A DNA stretch of 64,000 nt. Origin: Paenibacillus pectinilyticus (GTDB lineage Bacteria; Bacillota; Bacilli; Paenibacillales; NBRC-103111). Within the stretch, counting starts at the first letter, position 1. Every line of letters starts with the position of its first letter. A program made the translations under genes and the position numbers. Below, in pieces: positions 23,389 to 32,984 of this stretch. The notes beneath the pieces are model-generated. The model saw only the letters and a program-made list of their open reading frames with translations. It was not told the DNA's origin and did no database searches. The stretch covers positions 434,380 to 498,379 of the forward strand of contig NZ_LYPC01000027.1 of assembly GCF_001700435.1 (NCBI RefSeq). Direction: 5' to 3'.

Positions 23389-25008
23389 TTAGTGATTTAC
23401 TAAACCTAAACGTTCTTGTTGGTCTTTGTTTGCGGGCTCAACCCGTTGGCGGCTGATGAGCGCATAACGCAAGCTGTCGACAAGTGCATACCAGCTTGCT
23501 TCAATGATGTTGCTAGAAACACCGAGTGTGTTCCAAGAGGAATTAAAGTCTGTGGATTCCATCAAAACACGAACCTTGCCGGCAGTCGCATCTTTTTCAT
23601 CCAACACGCGCACTTTATAATCAGAGAGATGAACATTTTTGATATCCGGATAGTATTGGATAAGTGCCTTCCGTAACGCATTATCCAAGGCATTGACAGG
23701 CCCGTTGCCTTCTGCCGCGGTGTAAATCGTTTCCCCATGAACCTTGACTTTGACGATCGCCTCGGAGACAACGGCGTGATTGGATGTTTTCTCAACGAGC
23801 ATTTTGAAGGATTCCAGTGTAAAAATTTCTTCAAGTCCTTCAAAAGCTTCACGAAGCAATAGCTCAAGTGTAGCGTCAGCGCCTTCGAATTGATACCCTT
23901 GGTGCTCGAGATCCTTGATCTTCTCGATGACTTCTTTGGTTTTCTGTGCATCTTTATTGAAATCAAGATTCAGTTCCTGAGCTTTCACCAATACATTGCT
24001 CTGACCTGCTAGCTCAGATACAAGTACGCGTTGTTTATTTCCAACAAGTTCAGGTTTGGTGTGTTCGTAAGTAGTTGCATCTTTTAAAATCGCTGAGACG
24101 TGGATCCCGCCTTTGTGAGCAAAAGCAGCATTGCCCACATACGGTTGGTTAGCTGGCATATGCATGTTAGCGATTTCGCTGATATATCTCGAAACGGATG
24201 TTAATGTTTTCAATTTATCTGCAGAAATGACGTCATAGTTAAGCTTTAATTGTAAGTTAGGGATGATCGAGCTCAGGTTAGCGTTCCCGCAGCGTTCGCC
24301 ATAACCGTTAATCGTTCCTTGCACTTGTCTAGCACCGGCTTGTACGGCCGCGAGGGAGTTGGCAACACCTAATTCGCAATCATTATGGGCGTGAATTCCC
24401 ACGGGTGTTGTTACGTTCTGCGTAACGGTAGTTACGATAGCTGTGATTTCATTCGGCAAGGAGCCGCCGTTGGTGTCGCAAAGCACAATCCAATCCGCAC
24501 CGGCATCTTGTGCTTTTTTGATCGTTTGCAGCGCATAGTCAGGGTTGTTTTTGTAGCCATCGAAGAAATGCTCGGCATCATAAATGACTTCCATTCCTTT
24601 GCTTTTTAGAAAACGAACAGAGTCATAAATCATATTCAAGTTTTCTTCCAGTGTGGTTTGAATAGCCGTTGTTACATGAAAGTCCCATGACTTTCCGAAA
24701 ATCGTAGCGACACTAGCCCCAGACTCCACGAGTCTGTTTAAGTTGATGTCATCCGCAGCAATGGAATCTTTCCGTCTTGTGCTGCCGAAAGCGGTGATTT
24801 TGGCATTCGTAAATGTCATCGTGCGAGCCCGCTCAAAGAATTCAATGTCTTTGCTATTGCTGCCCGGCCATCCGCCTTCAATATAATGAACCCCAAGCTC
24901 GTCGAGCTTACGGGCGATTTTAATTTTATCCTCGACGGATAGGGAGATTCCTTCTCCTTGTGTTCCGTCTCGTAGGGTGGTGTCGAAGATTTTGACTGAT
25001 GTTGGCAT
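23389..25008 (-). CDS. cimA: (R)-citramalate synthase
   Basis: A 539-residue member of the isopropylmalate synthase family of the long CimA type, which condenses pyruvate with acetyl-CoA to citramalate, a route to 2-oxobutyrate and isoleucine. It shows FDTTLRDGTQGEGISLS at the N-terminus, the metal-binding HAHNDCELG motif near residue 205, GYGERCGNANL, and a C-terminal regulatory LeuA domain (VKVHGETIYTAAEGNGPVNALDNALRKA). ATG 25008 is preferred because GGAGGAA lies 6 bases upstream. The gene is single. Assignment to citramalate rather than isopropylmalate synthesis rests on the N-terminal motif and length. Confidence 0.88.
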   Translation of the reverse strand: MPTSVKIFDTTLRDGTQGEGISLSVEDKIKIARKLDELGVHYIEGGWPGSNSKDIEFFERARTMTFTNAKITAFGSTRRKDSIAADDINLNRLVESGASVATIFGKSWDFHVTTAIQTTLEENLNMIYDSVRFLKSKGMEVIYDAEHFFDGYKNNPDYALQTIKKAQDAGADWIVLCDTNGGSLPNEITAIVTTVTQNVTTPVGIHAHNDCELGVANSLAAVQAGARQVQGTINGYGERCGNANLSSIIPNLQLKLNYDVISADKLKTLTSVSRYISEIANMHMPANQPYVGNAAFAHKGGIHVSAILKDATTYEHTKPELVGNKQRVLVSELAGQSNVLVKAQELNLDFNKDAQKTKEVIEKIKDLEHQGYQFEGADATLELLLREAFEGLEEIFTLESFKMLVEKTSNHAVVSEAIVKVKVHGETIYTAAEGNGPVNALDNALRKALIQYYPDIKNVHLSDYKVRVLDEKDATAGKVRVLMESTDFNSSWNTLGVSSNIIEASWYALVDSLRYALISRQRVEPANKDQQERLGLVNH

Positions 25009-25245
25009 GGGTTCCTCCTTCAAAAGCTAGCAAATTGACTTCGGTGTCTCATGTGTAAGCGAGTTCGCTTGCTTTAAAGCGCTAATGTATAATTTACGAT
25101 TATAACATAAAAGATCAGGTAAAGACATCATAACGCAAAATTGTGTTCGTATGAACGATTATTTTTTTGACATCTAAGCAAACATATGTTTCACTCGATT
25201 AGAAGGCACATAAATCTGATTCAAATTCGCTGGGAGGGAAGGCCT

Positions 25246-26547
25246 GTGGTGTCGGTTGAGCATCATTATCCCAAGCAAGGTCGGGTCATTTTACATATAG
25301 ATATGAATGCATTCTATTGTTCGGTTCATGAGGCGGTTGAGCCTGAAATATACAAAGGAAAACCAATTGCAGTAGCGGGCAGTGTTGAGCTTCGCAGGGG
25401 GATCATTGTTACTTCATCTTATGCAGCGCGCAACATGGGGATCAAGACAGGTATGCAAGTTAGGCAAGCTATGAAAATATGCCCGGATTTAATCCTAATC
25501 AAACCTGACTTTGATCTCTATCGTAATTTCTCTAGAAGGTTCATGCAGATAGTCTATGGATATTCACCGATGGTAGAATCTATGTCTATCGATGAATGCT
25601 TTGTAGATATCACAGGATCCAAGCAATTTGGGACGCCGCTAGAGATCGCTAACAGTATCCAGATTAAGATTATGCAAGAATTGAGTCTTCCATGTTCCAT
25701 TGGCGTTGCACCGAATAAGCTGCTTGCGAAGATGGGTTCAGATATGAAGAAACCGAATGGAATCACCGTTTTGCGTCTGAGGGATGTGCCCGTAGTGTTT
25801 GGGGATAAGCCTTGCCATTATTTATATGGTATCGGGAAAAAGACGGCAGAAAAACTGACGAGGCTTGGTATCCATACGTTAGGACAGCTAGCAGTGGGTG
25901 ACGACGCGTTGTTGACTAAGCATTTTGGTATTCTTGGCGTCCAATTAAAGCGTTCGGCTAATGGAATTGACCCTTCTCCCGTAAATCCAGAGCAAGAGCA
26001 GAGCAAGTCGATTGGCCATACGACGACCTTGCCGCGGGATTATACGGATCGCATCGAGATTCATCGTGTTCTTCTGAATTTGGCGGATCAGGTAGCGAGA
26101 AGGCTGCGGAAGCAAGAGCTTATGGCTTCTACGATTCAAATAACGATTCGAGATCCTGAAATGCGGACAATAACGAGATCACTCACTCTCGGTGCACCTA
26201 CTGAGCACATGGATGATATCTATCGGACTTCTTGTCAGTTATACGATCATCAATGGGAAGGCGGTAATCCGGTAAGATTGCTGGGAATTACACTGCAAAA
26301 TTTAACGAGCAAAGAAGATACGTATGTACAGCTCGATTTATTTGATTATGAGAAACAACCAAAAAGAGAGAATTTGAACCGCGTGATGGACGGACTTCGT
26401 GATAAGTTTGGTGAAGGTGCAATTCTTACTGCGGGGATGATGAGTGATGATCCCTCTTCGTTAATTCGCAATCATAAAGCGAGAGGGACGTCGCTGCAAA
26501 TGGACCATTTGCGCAACAATCCTTTGCATAAAGAAGAGGGAGAGTGA
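25246..26547 (+). CDS. dinB: DNA polymerase IV (Y-family)
   Basis: A 433-residue Y-family translesion polymerase. HIDMNAFYCSVHEAVEP is the first metal site with the steric-gate tyrosine. SMSIDECFVDIT provides the catalytic Asp-Glu pair. The helix-hairpin-helix region (YGIGKKTAEKLTRLGIHTLGQLA) and the little-finger domain follow. GTG 25246 is the favoured start, as GGGAGGGAA ends 6 bases earlier; the frame is open for 20 more codons without a ribosome site. No clear beta-clamp motif was identified at the extreme C-terminus. mobB follows immediately. Confidence 0.93.
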   Translation: MVSVEHHYPKQGRVILHIDMNAFYCSVHEAVEPEIYKGKPIAVAGSVELRRGIIVTSSYAARNMGIKTGMQVRQAMKICPDLILIKPDFDLYRNFSRRFMQIVYGYSPMVESMSIDECFVDITGSKQFGTPLEIANSIQIKIMQELSLPCSIGVAPNKLLAKMGSDMKKPNGITVLRLRDVPVVFGDKPCHYLYGIGKKTAEKLTRLGIHTLGQLAVGDDALLTKHFGILGVQLKRSANGIDPSPVNPEQEQSKSIGHTTTLPRDYTDRIEIHRVLLNLADQVARRLRKQELMASTIQITIRDPEMRTITRSLTLGAPTEHMDDIYRTSCQLYDHQWEGGNPVRLLGITLQNLTSKEDTYVQLDLFDYEKQPKRENLNRVMDGLRDKFGEGAILTAGMMSDDPSSLIRNHKARGTSLQMDHLRNNPLHKEEGE

Positions 26548-27057
26548 GTGAACATGGCGCATTGCTTGGGCTTTGCAGGCTATTCCAATAGCGGGAAGAC
26601 AACCTTGGTCGCGAAGCTGGTCGTGGAAATGAAGCAACGCGGCCACCGAATTGCGGTAATGAAACACGATGCACATGGACACTATAAAGAAGCGGAAGGC
26701 GCCGATTCCACGGCTTTCGTCCAAGCGGGTGCGGATGTTGTCGTCACTCTCTCTCCTTGTGCCGTTCATATCTATGAACAGAAGGCGGAGGCTAGTCTAG
26801 AAGAGCAATTACTAGTGTATGCACATCTGGATTATATTTTTATTGAAGGATTTAAGAAGGAAAAGCATCCAAAGATTGCGGTATATCGTACACTAGAGCA
26901 ACAAGAATTAATTAAAGAACAGGTGCCCGATCCCATTGCAGTTGCAACGAATTTGCATATATTGGGAAATGATGCTGCGCAGCCTTGGTTTGATTTGGAT
27001 GATATCCAGGGTATTGCAGACTTTATTGAGTACTATTTTGTGAATTGTTCATATTAA
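26548..27057 (+). CDS. mobB: Molybdopterin-guanine dinucleotide biosynthesis protein B
   Basis: A 169-residue P-loop GTPase that assists GTP-dependent attachment of guanine nucleotide to molybdopterin. The Walker A motif is GYSNSGKTTL near residue 11, with MKHDAHGH and IFIEGFKKEKHPKI characteristic of MobB. The GTG start directly abuts the dinB stop; ATG 26554, two codons on, is an alternative. No other molybdenum cofactor genes are in the window, so the pairing with dinB is probably only positional. Confidence 0.9.
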   Translation: MNMAHCLGFAGYSNSGKTTLVAKLVVEMKQRGHRIAVMKHDAHGHYKEAEGADSTAFVQAGADVVVTLSPCAVHIYEQKAEASLEEQLLVYAHLDYIFIEGFKKEKHPKIAVYRTLEQQELIKEQVPDPIAVATNLHILGNDAAQPWFDLDDIQGIADFIEYYFVNCSY

Positions 27058-27060
27058 GGT

Positions 27061-27089
27061 TTGAACTTTGTCCGTATTTATATTATATT
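27061..27089 (+). promoter_or_regulatory. Promoter of the ferredoxin gene
   Basis: TTGAAC (27061-27066) and TATATT (27084-27089) are 17 bases apart, shortly before GAGGAGG and the ferredoxin start. Confidence 0.55.
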
Positions 27090-27109
27090 TTACATTGAGG
27101 AACAAATGA

Positions 27110-27358
<249 letters not shown>

Positions 27359-27402
27359 TCATCACAAACCAATTCATTTTGTGTGAAAATCATGAAATGT
27401 CG

Positions 27403-27442
27403 AAAGAGCTCGCTTCCTAATCAGGAAACGAGCTCTTTTTTT
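27403..27442 (+). terminator. Terminator of the ferredoxin gene
   Basis: AAAGAGCTCG pairs with CGAGCTCTTT (27429-27438), with inner TTCCT/AGGAA pairing, followed by a T run. Confidence 0.9.
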
Positions 27443-27529
27443 GTTGAAAAAGTGTGAAATTTGTAACAATTTATTGCCAATTTGTACAGGGCAACTTACA
27501 ATGAAAGGAGTAAACTCGGGGAGGATTAT

Positions 27530-29377
27530 ATGGGTAAGAAGAAATGGATTAAGACTTTCGTAGTAGGTCTAATGTTAATGGCGTTTTCGACATATTTCTA
27601 CACGGTGAACACAAGTGGTTTATTTTACTTTGTGGAAGGCCCTCTCCAAGATACGTTACGTAAAGCGAAATCGGTCGATGAGCGTCAGCCAGATGATCGA
27701 ATTAAAATTGTTAAGATCGATGAACAATCCCTAAAGGCCATCGGGAAGTTTCCGTGGGACCGAAGTACATATGCACAAGTCATTGAGAAACTGGAGCAGT
27801 CAGGCGCAGCGGCGATAGGGATCGACGTTGTTTTGGCGGAGCCATCCAAAAATCCTGATGATGATAAAGCACTCGCTGATGTGTTAGCGAAGTACTCGAA
27901 TATTATTTTGCCTGTACAGATCAACTACCCCTCCAAACAAGAGTCAGCAGGCGATTTAACGCCTGAGAAGATTGATTACCCTTCCTCTACCCTAACGACC
28001 AAAAGAGACCAAATGGCACATATTAATGTGTTCGTTGATAAGGATGGTAAAGCCCGTAAGCTTCCAGTGGGTTTACCTGATGAGAAAGGTACATACATAC
28101 CGGCATTTAGTGTCGCGCTTGCAAATTTAGTGCTGGACGATGCGGATAAGGTCAAGCGTGATGAAGTGACTGGCGAGTGGATGCGTGGCAATAAGGTGAT
28201 GCCTACCAATGAAAGAAATCAAGTCACGACCGAATTCTTCACGCTTCCTAGGCAAAAGGTAGATGCTGCTACAGGTTATGAATTGCTTTCATTTGTAGAT
28301 GTGCTGAACAGCAAGAAGCCACTTCCACTGCAGGGAAGTATCGTACTAGTTGGGCCCTTCGTAACGGCGATGCAAGACGAATACCCAACTCCGATCAGCT
28401 CAGTGAAGATGTTTGGGATTGAAATTCATGCCAATATGATTCAAACCTTGTTGGACAGTATTTTCTATAAAGATGCTGCGAAGTCAACGGGGATCGCAAC
28501 TATTCTACTATTTTCATTACTTGCTATTTTCTTATTTGAGAAGTTTAACGGGAAAACGGCACTATTTATCTTCATAGGTATGTTCGTGATCTATGGTGGT
28601 ATATGGTTAGGTTTTTATACAGCTGGCTCTCTGTTCCTGCCGCTTGTATACCCGCAATTTGCGCTTGTTACCATCTATGTGTGGTCTTTAGTCAGTCATT
28701 ACTTAGACGAGCGGAAAGAGCGGAATCGCGTTACTGGCATTTTCGGTCGATTCGTCTCCAAAACCGTTGTGGACGAGCTTCTTCAATCAGGTGAAGATGT
28801 CAAGTTAGGTGGCAGTCGAAAGGATATTTCACTTATTTTTGTGGATATCCGCGGGTTTACACCGATGTCAGAAAAGCTTGAGCCCGAACAAGTCATTCAA
28901 GTGTTAAATGAGTATTTGGATGTGTGTACTAAAGCAATTTTCAAGTTTAACGGCACATTGGATAAATTCATTGGTGATGGGGTTATGGCGATGTTTGGTG
29001 CTCCGATCGAATACGATAATCACCCAGAAATGGCTGTTCGCGCAGCGATTGAAATGAAGTTACAAGCCGATGTGCTTGAACAGAAATTGATAAAGAATTA
29101 TGGTATCGGCGTGAAGTTTGGATTAGGTATTAACAGTGGGCCTGCGGTTGTTGGGAACATCGGCTCGGAGGACCTTCGATTGGACTATACGGCGATTGGG
29201 GATACGGTCAACTTATCGGCTCGTCTCGAATCCAACGCCAAACCTGGACAAATTTTAATTAGCGAACAGACTTATGAGCGGGTGAAAGACTTATTCAAGA
29301 TCGAGTCGATTGGTGAGATTAAAGTAAAAGGGAAAGAAAAACCGGTTGCTGTATACGAAGTTATCGGGCATTTGTAA
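27530..29377 (+). CDS. CHASE2-domain class III adenylate cyclase
   Basis: A 615-residue membrane cyclase. A first helix (FVVGLMLMAFSTYF) leads to an extracellular CHASE2 sensor (about residues 30-315: IVKIDEQSLKAIGKFPWDR, GIDVVLAEPS, YPTPISSVKMFGIEIHANMIQ). Three close helices follow (about 325-400), then a cytoplasmic class III cyclase domain. In that domain, IFVDIRGFTPMSEK near residue 432 carries the first metal Asp. KFIGDGVMAMFGAP carries the substrate Lys, and TAIGDTVNLSARLE carries Thr and the transition-state Asn/Arg. The Lys/Thr pair indicates ATP rather than GTP. ATG 27530 has GGGGAGG upstream. It is likely cotranscribed with the FecR and NHL genes; its signal is unknown. Confidence 0.92.
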   Translation: MGKKKWIKTFVVGLMLMAFSTYFYTVNTSGLFYFVEGPLQDTLRKAKSVDERQPDDRIKIVKIDEQSLKAIGKFPWDRSTYAQVIEKLEQSGAAAIGIDVVLAEPSKNPDDDKALADVLAKYSNIILPVQINYPSKQESAGDLTPEKIDYPSSTLTTKRDQMAHINVFVDKDGKARKLPVGLPDEKGTYIPAFSVALANLVLDDADKVKRDEVTGEWMRGNKVMPTNERNQVTTEFFTLPRQKVDAATGYELLSFVDVLNSKKPLPLQGSIVLVGPFVTAMQDEYPTPISSVKMFGIEIHANMIQTLLDSIFYKDAAKSTGIATILLFSLLAIFLFEKFNGKTALFIFIGMFVIYGGIWLGFYTAGSLFLPLVYPQFALVTIYVWSLVSHYLDERKERNRVTGIFGRFVSKTVVDELLQSGEDVKLGGSRKDISLIFVDIRGFTPMSEKLEPEQVIQVLNEYLDVCTKAIFKFNGTLDKFIGDGVMAMFGAPIEYDNHPEMAVRAAIEMKLQADVLEQKLIKNYGIGVKFGLGINSGPAVVGNIGSEDLRLDYTAIGDTVNLSARLESNAKPGQILISEQTYERVKDLFKIESIGEIKVKGKEKPVAVYEVIGHL

Positions 29378-29403
29378 ATAAGGTTGCTGGGGAGGCATGC
29401 AGA

Positions 29404-31203
29404 ATGGGAATGACTAAGAAATCATTTGTATCATTATTCTTAAGTTTTAGTTTGATCTTCAGTTTACTGTCCGTGCTGTTGGTTAAGCCTGTGGATGCGA
29501 AAACGGTCCGTGTCGCAATTGTTTCGGCATTGTCCGGTGATGTGACGGTTAAAAAAGGCGGCGGCTCTAAGTCATATGATGCGTATGAAAACATGAGTCT
29601 CAACCAAGGGGACACGGTTTATACGGGGGGTGACTCTTCAGTCACGCTTAACTTAGCTAGTGGAGATGCTGATGTCACATTAGGTGACAATGCAGAGTTG
29701 AATGTGTCCGATCTTAATTCCTCGAATGGAAATAAGAAGTCCAAGCTTAAAGTTTGGGCGGGCTCCATGTGGGTGAAAGTGAAATCATTGGCTGGTGCAG
29801 ATGATGAGTTCGAAGTAGAAACACCGACAGCCGTGATGGGGGTTCGTGGAACACAATTCTTTGTATCCGTAGATCCGGTGTCAGGTAAAACGAAAATGGC
29901 TGTAGGTGCTGGACGCGTGTCTGCTTCGACGGTAACGACGAATTCCGATGACACACAATCAACAACAATTACATACGTAAACCCGACGCAACAAATTTCG
30001 TTAGATTCCAGAGATGAAACGAATGATTTGGATTTGAAAGTAGAGTTCTTCGATTTGGAGGATTTCATCAAACAAGCGTCTCCAGAAATTATTAAAGAGT
30101 TACTCTTGAATAAAGCGGAGATTGATAAAGAAAATACAGAGTTCATTGCCAAAAAGCAAAAAGAAATAGAGTCAGGTTCTCTCACAGGGGATAAAACTTC
30201 CCTTAGTATTAAGAATCAATCTGACTTAGATAAAGTTAAACAAAACTTAGATAACTTGATTGGGAATATTGCCAAAGAAGCGTTAGCTGAGAAAAAGTTA
30301 GATCAAAAGGCGCTCGATCAAATAATTATTGAAACGAATAAAAAGATTACCGATGCGGACAAAAAACTTGATTTATCCAAAGTCGTTCCTCTTGATAAGA
30401 CGGCTGGTGTGGATCCAGAGCTAGAGAAAAAGAAGCAAGAAGAGTTGAAGAAGCTTGAAGCGGCGAAGTTGAAAGCGAAGCTTGAAGCAGATAAGAAAGC
30501 CGAAGATGCGAAGAAAAAGCTTGCAGATGCGCTGAAAAAGCTTGAAGACGAAAAGAAACGAATTGAAGAAGAGAAGAAAGCAGCTGAAGCGAAGGCGAAA
30601 GCGGATGCGGAAGCTAAATTGAAGGCGACGATGAGTGATCTAGAGAAGAAGCAATTTGATTTGGATGCTCAGCCGAAAAGTGGGACGCCTCCTACTGATA
30701 CAGGAAGTAATCAAGGAGGAACAACTCCGGTAACCCCTGCTCCTAAACCTGTTGTTGGTATGACCGTAACACCATTTAGTGGTGGTGGAGATTACAATTA
30801 TAAATTAAACATTAATTTAAGTGGCTTTACTGACACTATGAAAATTTATGGAGTAGAAATTCATTTACTGACTGGTTCCCAAACTGCATTTGACTTGTCA
30901 AGTGAGCATTTAGTTAAGGGGATTTTCAATCCTGCTACAAGCGCTGATTCATATAAAATTGTTAATTCACAATTTAGTAAGGAACTTATTTACGCGGTTA
31001 CGAACTTTGGGAGTGAAGAGAATATTGAAGTGAAGAATCTTACGTCGCTTGTGACGATTCCAGTGTTTGCACGCTTTTTTGATCAAATTAGCGTTGGTAA
31101 AATTGTGATCGTAAGTAAGAATGCGGACGGGACTGTTCAAAAAATTGAAGTTCCAACAATTAATCAAGTGCAAGTAGGTACAGAAACACCTGGACCTGCA
31201 TAA
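29404..31203 (+). CDS. Secreted FecR-domain protein with coiled coil
   Basis: A 599-residue exported protein. A signal peptide (residues 1-33, ending VDA) is followed by a FecR-like domain (GDVTVKKGGG, LNQGDTVYTGGDSSVTLNL, MGVRGTQFFV near residue 145). A Lys/Glu/Ala-rich helical region at about 340-420 looks like a long coiled coil. After a Thr/Pro linker, a beta-rich domain at about 450-600 (MKIYGVEIHLLTG) is cohesin-like in style but not recognised with certainty. It starts 26 bases after the cyclase stop. The role may be to bind or span the cell wall and relay an envelope signal; that is inference. Confidence 0.82.
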   Translation: MGMTKKSFVSLFLSFSLIFSLLSVLLVKPVDAKTVRVAIVSALSGDVTVKKGGGSKSYDAYENMSLNQGDTVYTGGDSSVTLNLASGDADVTLGDNAELNVSDLNSSNGNKKSKLKVWAGSMWVKVKSLAGADDEFEVETPTAVMGVRGTQFFVSVDPVSGKTKMAVGAGRVSASTVTTNSDDTQSTTITYVNPTQQISLDSRDETNDLDLKVEFFDLEDFIKQASPEIIKELLLNKAEIDKENTEFIAKKQKEIESGSLTGDKTSLSIKNQSDLDKVKQNLDNLIGNIAKEALAEKKLDQKALDQIIIETNKKITDADKKLDLSKVVPLDKTAGVDPELEKKKQEELKKLEAAKLKAKLEADKKAEDAKKKLADALKKLEDEKKRIEEEKKAAEAKAKADAEAKLKATMSDLEKKQFDLDAQPKSGTPPTDTGSNQGGTTPVTPAPKPVVGMTVTPFSGGGDYNYKLNINLSGFTDTMKIYGVEIHLLTGSQTAFDLSSEHLVKGIFNPATSADSYKIVNSQFSKELIYAVTNFGSEENIEVKNLTSLVTIPVFARFFDQISVGKIVIVSKNADGTVQKIEVPTINQVQVGTETPGPA

Positions 31204-31231
31204 TGCTCATTAGATACAAAAGGAGATCCCG

Positions 31232-32854
31232 ATGAAACCCTTAAAACAAATAGTTTTTTCAAGTATAATTGTCGCTTCATTACTTGGGAGCTCATCAGCA
31301 TGGGCTGCAGGTTTAGATGCGGATGCATTGAAAACTGGTAATGGTCAAATCTTATCCGATGTGTCGACCCTAGCGGGAATCGGTGAATTTGAAGATACGG
31401 ACGGCGCTTCTTTAGAAGCGGCTTTCCGCGCTCCCGGCAGTGTGCTGCAGATGACTGATGGCAGTTTGCTAATTGCAGATACACGTAATCACGTAATCCG
31501 TAAAGTGAACGGTGGTCAAGTGATCACTTTCGCAGGACCAGAAGTTGCTATTTTGAAGAATAGCCAAGGTTTCCCGACGGGTGGACTTCTAGATGGAAAA
31601 GCATCTGAAGCATTCTTTAATGAGCCTTCAGGACTCGCTCAAGATGCGAAAGGCAATGTTTATGTTGCCGACGCAGGGAACAATGCGATTCGGAAGATTG
31701 ATGCGAGTGGCATGGTATCCACAGTGGCTGGTAATGGAGTCCCGGGCAATAAGGATGGTAAGGGTGCGGCAGCAAGTTTCAATCACCCAAGTGATATTGC
31801 TGTTACAGCGGATGGTACCATTTATGTAGCGGATTCACTTAATCATGCTATTCGTAAAATCACAACAGATGGTCAAGTGACGACGCTTACTGCTTCAGCT
31901 TCTCGCGTTATTCAAATTCGCCCAGGTGAGGCATCTTTTGCTGGCGACTTTAACGATGGTGCCCTTGCTAAGGCAGCGTTTAATGAACCTTCAGGGCTAG
32001 CGTTAGATAGCAAAGGGAATTTATTCGTCAGTGATACAGGGAACCAACGTATTCGATACATTGATTTTGGGACGGGACTTGTAACAACGGTCGCTGGCTC
32101 TACACCAACTGTTACAACATCGTCAATCTATGGGAAAAACGAATTATATGCGGAAGGTGATTTCGCAGATGGTGAAGCGCTGAAGTCGAAATTTGACTTC
32201 CCGAAAGGACTTGCAGTGACATCTGAGGGCGGACTCATCATCGCAGATAGTCTAAATCACTCCGTTCGCTATTTGCTGAACGGTAAAGTAACGACACTTG
32301 CAGGCACCTTGCAAACAGGTGAAACGGACGGTGTCGAGCAAGCGGCACAGTTCTACAATCCGACTGATGTGCTTGTTACTACGCAAGGGAACCTTATCGT
32401 AGCGGATGCATCGAATAATAAGATTCGCAAAATAACGCCTTACCAGTTGCCTAGCAGTATCTCGAATGATGGGAAGGTCAAGGTAGTTAGCGGTACGAAA
32501 CTGATTTCTTTTGACGCGCAGCCTGAAATTCAAGACGGTCGTACCATGGTTCCTGTGCGTGCGATTAGTGAGACATTTGGTTATAAGGTGACTTATGTTG
32601 AACGCGCCGGTAAATCCGTCGTACAGCTCTCCAAGGACGATCTGACAGTGGAATTAACCATAGGTGAAACTGGTATTGTTAAGAAGCAAACAGGGGCGGC
32701 AGATCGCAAAATAGAGACCGATGTAGCACCTTATGTGAAGCAGGATCGTACTTATGTCCCTGTCCGTTTCTTTGCAGAACAAATCGGGTTAGATGTTCAA
32801 TGGGATGCTGCTCATCAGACGGCCATTTTACGTACGAAATCCTTTGTGAAATAG
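31232..32854 (+). CDS. NHL-repeat protein with C-terminal stalk domain
   Basis: A 540-residue secreted protein. The signal peptide ends at about residue 25 (SSAWAAG). Residues 45-405 contain at least five NHL-type blades (LIADTRNHVIRKV, YVADAGNNAIRKI, YVADSLNHAIRKI, FVSDTGNQRIRYI, IVADASNNKIRKI) that should form a beta-propeller. Residues 425-540 are a copper-amine-oxidase N-terminal-like stalk domain with two copies of the RTMVPVRAISETFGY / RTYVPVRFFAEQIGL unit, common in Paenibacillus surface proteins. Spaced 28 bases after the FecR gene, with AAAGGAG before the ATG. It is followed by a strong terminator, so it ends the cyclase unit. Confidence 0.88.
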   Translation: MKPLKQIVFSSIIVASLLGSSSAWAAGLDADALKTGNGQILSDVSTLAGIGEFEDTDGASLEAAFRAPGSVLQMTDGSLLIADTRNHVIRKVNGGQVITFAGPEVAILKNSQGFPTGGLLDGKASEAFFNEPSGLAQDAKGNVYVADAGNNAIRKIDASGMVSTVAGNGVPGNKDGKGAAASFNHPSDIAVTADGTIYVADSLNHAIRKITTDGQVTTLTASASRVIQIRPGEASFAGDFNDGALAKAAFNEPSGLALDSKGNLFVSDTGNQRIRYIDFGTGLVTTVAGSTPTVTTSSIYGKNELYAEGDFADGEALKSKFDFPKGLAVTSEGGLIIADSLNHSVRYLLNGKVTTLAGTLQTGETDGVEQAAQFYNPTDVLVTTQGNLIVADASNNKIRKITPYQLPSSISNDGKVKVVSGTKLISFDAQPEIQDGRTMVPVRAISETFGYKVTYVERAGKSVVQLSKDDLTVELTIGETGIVKKQTGAADRKIETDVAPYVKQDRTYVPVRFFAEQIGLDVQWDAAHQTAILRTKSFVK

Positions 32855-32869
32855 CATGTAAGTTTACTT

Positions 32870-32904
32870 AAGGCTTGGCAGGAGGAGACTCCTGTGCAAG
32901 CCTT
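32870..32904 (+). terminator. Terminator of the cyclase-FecR-NHL unit
   Basis: AAGGCTTG-GCAGGAG pairs with CTCCTGT-GCAAGCCTT, then a T run. Confidence 0.9.
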
Positions 32905-32984
32905 TTTGGTTTGGACTTCAAGTTTGGGCTTGTTTTGCCGATAACTAACGGAGAGTAGTTCGAAGTGGATTGGAGGCGGTAAGC

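Noticed and set aside
27000-27060. Terminator after mobB
   Set aside because: No convincing stem followed by T residues was found between mobB and the ferredoxin promoter.
29619-30185. Minus-strand frame of 188 codons within the FecR gene
   Set aside because: Opposite-strand shadow of a well-supported secreted protein; no ribosome site or domain.
30425-30660. Tandem DNA repeat in the FecR gene
   Set aside because: The AAG/GAA/GCG richness simply encodes a Lys/Glu/Ala coiled coil; no exact repeat unit.
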